NCBI GenBank assembly: GCA_033763735.1
Contig: JANRJY010000053.1
Span: forward strand, 90,070 to 154,069
Reading direction: 5' to 3'
Length of the DNA: 64,000 nucleotides
Source: JANRJY01 sp033763735
Lineage (GTDB): Bacteria; Bacteroidota; Bacteroidia; Cytophagales; UBA9547
Under the pieces are notes generated by a model. The model saw only the letters and a list, made by a program, of their open reading frames with translations, ran no database searches and had not been told where the DNA came from. Below are positions 62,147 through 64,000 of this stretch, in pieces (position 1 is the first letter of the stretch; every line of letters starts with the position of its first letter). Both the position numbers and the translations under genes were made by a program.

Positions 62147-63400
62147 CTATTCGAATTCTTTTTTGAGAACATCCATTACATCTTTAATGGTTTCCTCCTC
62201 TAATTCTGTTCTGCGCAACAAATCTTCACTTGAAACTGCCAGAACACTTTTTGCTGTATCTAATCCGATTCGTTTCAACTCATCGATTATCCAACTTTCA
62301 ATTTCATCTGCAAATTCATCCAAATCCACATCTTCTTCTTCAATTTCTGCCATTTCGCGGAACACATCTATCTCTAAACCAACTAATCTGCTGGCAAGTT
62401 TAATATTCTGTCCACCTTTACCAATTGCTAATGAAACTTGATCCGGTTTTAAGAAAACAGAAACTTTTCCATTCGCTTTATCAATTTTCATGTTTCCTAT
62501 TTTAGCCGGGCTCAGTGCTCTGGCAATCAACAACTCCAGGTTCTCTGTAAAATTAATTACATCAATGTTTTCGTTATTCAATTCTCTAACGATACTGTGA
62601 ATACGTGCACCTTTCATACCTACACAAGCACCAACCGGATCGATTCTGTCGTCATATGATTCCACTGCTACTTTTGCTCTTTCTCCGGGTTCGCGAACCA
62701 CTTTCTTGATTTGAATCAAACCATCATATACTTCGGGTACTTCATTTTCAAATAATCTTTCCAAAAATACAGGAGATGTTCTGGATAAAAGAATTTTTGG
62801 ATTACCGTTAGCCATTTCTACACGATGCACAACTGCACGAACATTATCTCCTTTTCTGAATCTATCTTTTGAAATTTGTTCGTTTTTAGGAAGAATTAAC
62901 TCGTTGCCATTACCATCAGTCAAAAGAATTTCTTTTGCCAACACTTGGTAAACTTCCGCAGAAACTAATTCTCCAACGATATCTTTATATTTTTGAAGTA
63001 AAAGTTCTTTTTCAAGATCCTTTACTTTTTGTATCAATGTCTGACGAGCGGTTTGAACAACTCTGCGACCAAAATCTTCAATCTTTAACTCATCAGAGAA
63101 CTCTTCTCCTTCTTGAAAATCAGGATCTACTTTTTGAGCATCTGTAAGCGAAATATGCTTATTTGGATCATAATCAAAGCTGTCTTCAGCGAAATCATCT
63201 GAAACAATTTGACGAAATCTCCAAATTTCCAAGTCTCCTTTATCTACATTTATTACAATATCAAAGTTAGAATCATCTTCATACCTTTTTTTAATCATGG
63301 TACGAAACACATCCTCCAATATTCTCATCATGGTAGGTCTGTCTATTCCTTTTTGTTTAGCAAACTCTGCAAACGACTCTATTAAATTGATATTATCCAT
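62147..63400 (-). CDS. nusA: Transcription termination/antitermination factor NusA
   Basis: The 417-residue protein has the NusA N-terminal domain (NLIESFAEFAKQKGIDRPTM), an S1 domain (about 133-200), and KH domains with EVYDGLIQIKKVVREPGERAKV leading into VGACVGMKGARIHSIVREL (KH1) and SLAIGKGGQNIKLASRLVGL (KH2). The C-terminal acidic tail (EEEDVDLDEFADEIESW) ends in a short helix-hairpin-helix-like part. It binds RNA polymerase and modulates pausing and termination. It is 10 bases from rimP and shares its promoter. Confidence 0.97.
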   Translation of the reverse strand: MDNINLIESFAEFAKQKGIDRPTMMRILEDVFRTMIKKRYEDDSNFDIVINVDKGDLEIWRFRQIVSDDFAEDSFDYDPNKHISLTDAQKVDPDFQEGEEFSDELKIEDFGRRVVQTARQTLIQKVKDLEKELLLQKYKDIVGELVSAEVYQVLAKEILLTDGNGNELILPKNEQISKDRFRKGDNVRAVVHRVEMANGNPKILLSRTSPVFLERLFENEVPEVYDGLIQIKKVVREPGERAKVAVESYDDRIDPVGACVGMKGARIHSIVRELNNENIDVINFTENLELLIARALSPAKIGNMKIDKANGKVSVFLKPDQVSLAIGKGGQNIKLASRLVGLEIDVFREMAEIEEEDVDLDEFADEIESWIIDELKRIGLDTAKSVLAVSSEDLLRRTELEEETIKDVMDVLKKEFE

Positions 63401-63410
63401 CCGATTTTAT

Positions 63411-63875
63411 TCAATTAAATGAAACTAAAATTACTGCTTTCTTTATTTGATTCAACGATACTTTTCTTAATTGTGTATCTACTATTTTATGCTTATTCTT
63501 TTTCTCTTCCAACACCTCGATAAAGTCATCCAAAACCACATTTGTTAACTTTCCTTCAATTTTAACTCCTTCTGCGTCAACAACTTGTATTCTTCTTCCA
63601 ATATTTTTAAAATACTGTCGAGCTAATTTAATAGGCTCTCCAACTCCCGGAGAAGTCACTTCCAGTTCGTAATTTTCAACTATTTTTGACTCTTCAATTC
63701 GTTGATTTAATTCTCTGGAAATGGTACTGCATTCATCGATGGTTATTCCTTTATCTGAATCTACGACCACTTTAATTAAACTATTTCCTTTAAGCTGAAC
63801 AATATTAACACCTATGATAAAATAAGTATCTTTGTTAATGCTTTCTTCAATAAGTTGAACTAGTTCTTTTTTCAA
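63411..63875 (-). CDS. rimP: Ribosome maturation factor RimP
   Basis: RimP binds the 30S subunit during assembly. From the TTG at 63875 the product has 154 residues, the usual length, starting KKELVQLIEESI. The family's N-terminal alpha/beta domain (FIIGVNIVQLKGNSLIKVVV, DSDKGITIDECSTISREL) is followed by YELEVTSPGVGEPI and a small Sm-like barrel. An ATG at 63914 is also in frame but would add 13 codons that coincide with a leader hairpin. It heads the rimP-nusA-infB operon, whose order is widely conserved. Confidence 0.92.
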   Translation of the reverse strand: MKKELVQLIEESINKDTYFIIGVNIVQLKGNSLIKVVVDSDKGITIDECSTISRELNQRIEESKIVENYELEVTSPGVGEPIKLARQYFKNIGRRIQVVDAEGVKIEGKLTNVVLDDFIEVLEEKKNKHKIVDTQLRKVSLNQIKKAVILVSFN

Positions 63876-63884
63876 TGCGGTACA

Positions 63885-63912
63885 ATAAAAAAGGGAACTT
63901 CTGTTCCCCTTC
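63885..63912 (-). promoter_or_regulatory. Leader hairpin before rimP, terminator-like
   Basis: On the minus strand GGGAAC (63908-63903) pairs with GTTCCC (63898-63893) around the loop AGAA, with flanking A-A/T-T pairs, and is followed by a run of T (63892-63887). It lies just downstream of the rimP promoter and just before the TTG start, so it looks like a transcription attenuator or 5' stability element. Confidence 0.6.
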
Positions 63913-63929
63913 ATACTTCAATTTCGGTG

Positions 63930-63961
63930 CAAATGTAAGAAAATGCATTATCTAATTCAAA
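63930..63961 (-). promoter_or_regulatory. Consensus promoter of the rimP-nusA-infB operon
   Basis: On the minus strand TTTG (63961-63958) and TACATTTG (63937-63930) are separated by exactly 20 bases, and CA follows the -7 element. This is the best match to the Bacteroidota TTTG-N19-21-TAnnTTTG promoter in the window. Confidence 0.8.
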
Positions 63962-64000
63962 ATATATTTTAAAATAAATGTTTGATTTCACGGAGCCAAT

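Noticed and set aside
1..64000. tRNA, rRNA, riboswitch, insertion sequence or prophage genes.
   Set aside because: No cloverleaf-like GTTCRA-containing intergenic segment, no transposase or integrase motifs and no conserved riboswitch core were seen by eye; only a covariance-model search could exclude them fully.

Overview
This is an AT-rich stretch of a Bacteroidota chromosome. The lineage call rests on a PorP/SprF protein paired with a giant adhesin carrying a type B (CHU_C-like) type IX secretion sorting domain, a fused alpha/beta E1 2-oxoacid dehydrogenase, DUF1573, DUF3857, DUF6722 and GH97 proteins, a two-component-type propeller fused to a SpoIIE phosphatase, and several -7 elements of the Bacteroidota form TAnnTTTG. 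Shine-Dalgarno sequences are scarce and TTG starts appear repeatedly. Genus cannot be settled from the window. I saw no tRNA, rRNA, insertion sequence, prophage or CRISPR array, so this looks like ordinary chromosome with a few accessory pieces.

Layout. 1-11 kb: tail of a LolC/E-type permease, a tiny membrane ORF, an outer-membrane protein joining MORN-variant repeats to a beta-barrel, a SOUL protein, and a 2311-residue T9SS adhesin translationally coupled to its PorP/SprF partner. 11-16 kb: a MacAB-like efflux operon, a lipoprotein MsrA and a RelE/ParE-type toxin-antitoxin pair. 16-30 kb: fused E1 dehydrogenase, DUF1573 protein, three glycosyltransferases, purM, a HEPN/MNT pair, argH, and an operon of Rieske protein, GT9 glycosyltransferase, aminopeptidase P, PglD-like acetyltransferase and PglE-like aminotransferase, probably for cell-surface sugar synthesis. 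30-43 kb: a lipoprotein, an orphan cysN, a methyltransferase, two small membrane proteins, mnmA, then two DUF3857 transglutaminase-like proteins followed by a propeller/SpoIIE sensor phosphatase. 42-53 kb: an M28-type lipoprotein hydrolase, cysS, a GH97 glycosidase, a CASTOR/POLLUX-like channel, metG, bioA and bioD. 53-64 kb: a second, fully repetitive MORN-variant protein, an FAH-family enzyme, an Uma2-type nuclease, rlmN, a small unknown protein, a di-haem peroxidase lipoprotein, and the conserved rimP-nusA-infB operon.

Much of the window concerns the cell envelope: an exported adhesin and its partner, surface glycan enzymes, periplasmic repeat proteins, lipoproteins and a transmembrane signalling phosphatase.

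The most unusual non-gene signal is a set of short degenerate tandem arrays directly 3' of stop codons. Their units are exactly 7 bases (after the DUF1573 gene, after rlmN, and between the ABC ATPase gene and msrA) or 8 bases (after cysN and after the M28 gene). The units carry TAA or TGA, and because 7 and 8 are not multiples of 3 the stops fall in all three reading frames. The two places with clear hairpin terminators lack such arrays. This may be an undescribed 3'-end element, although chance in AT-rich DNA must first be excluded.
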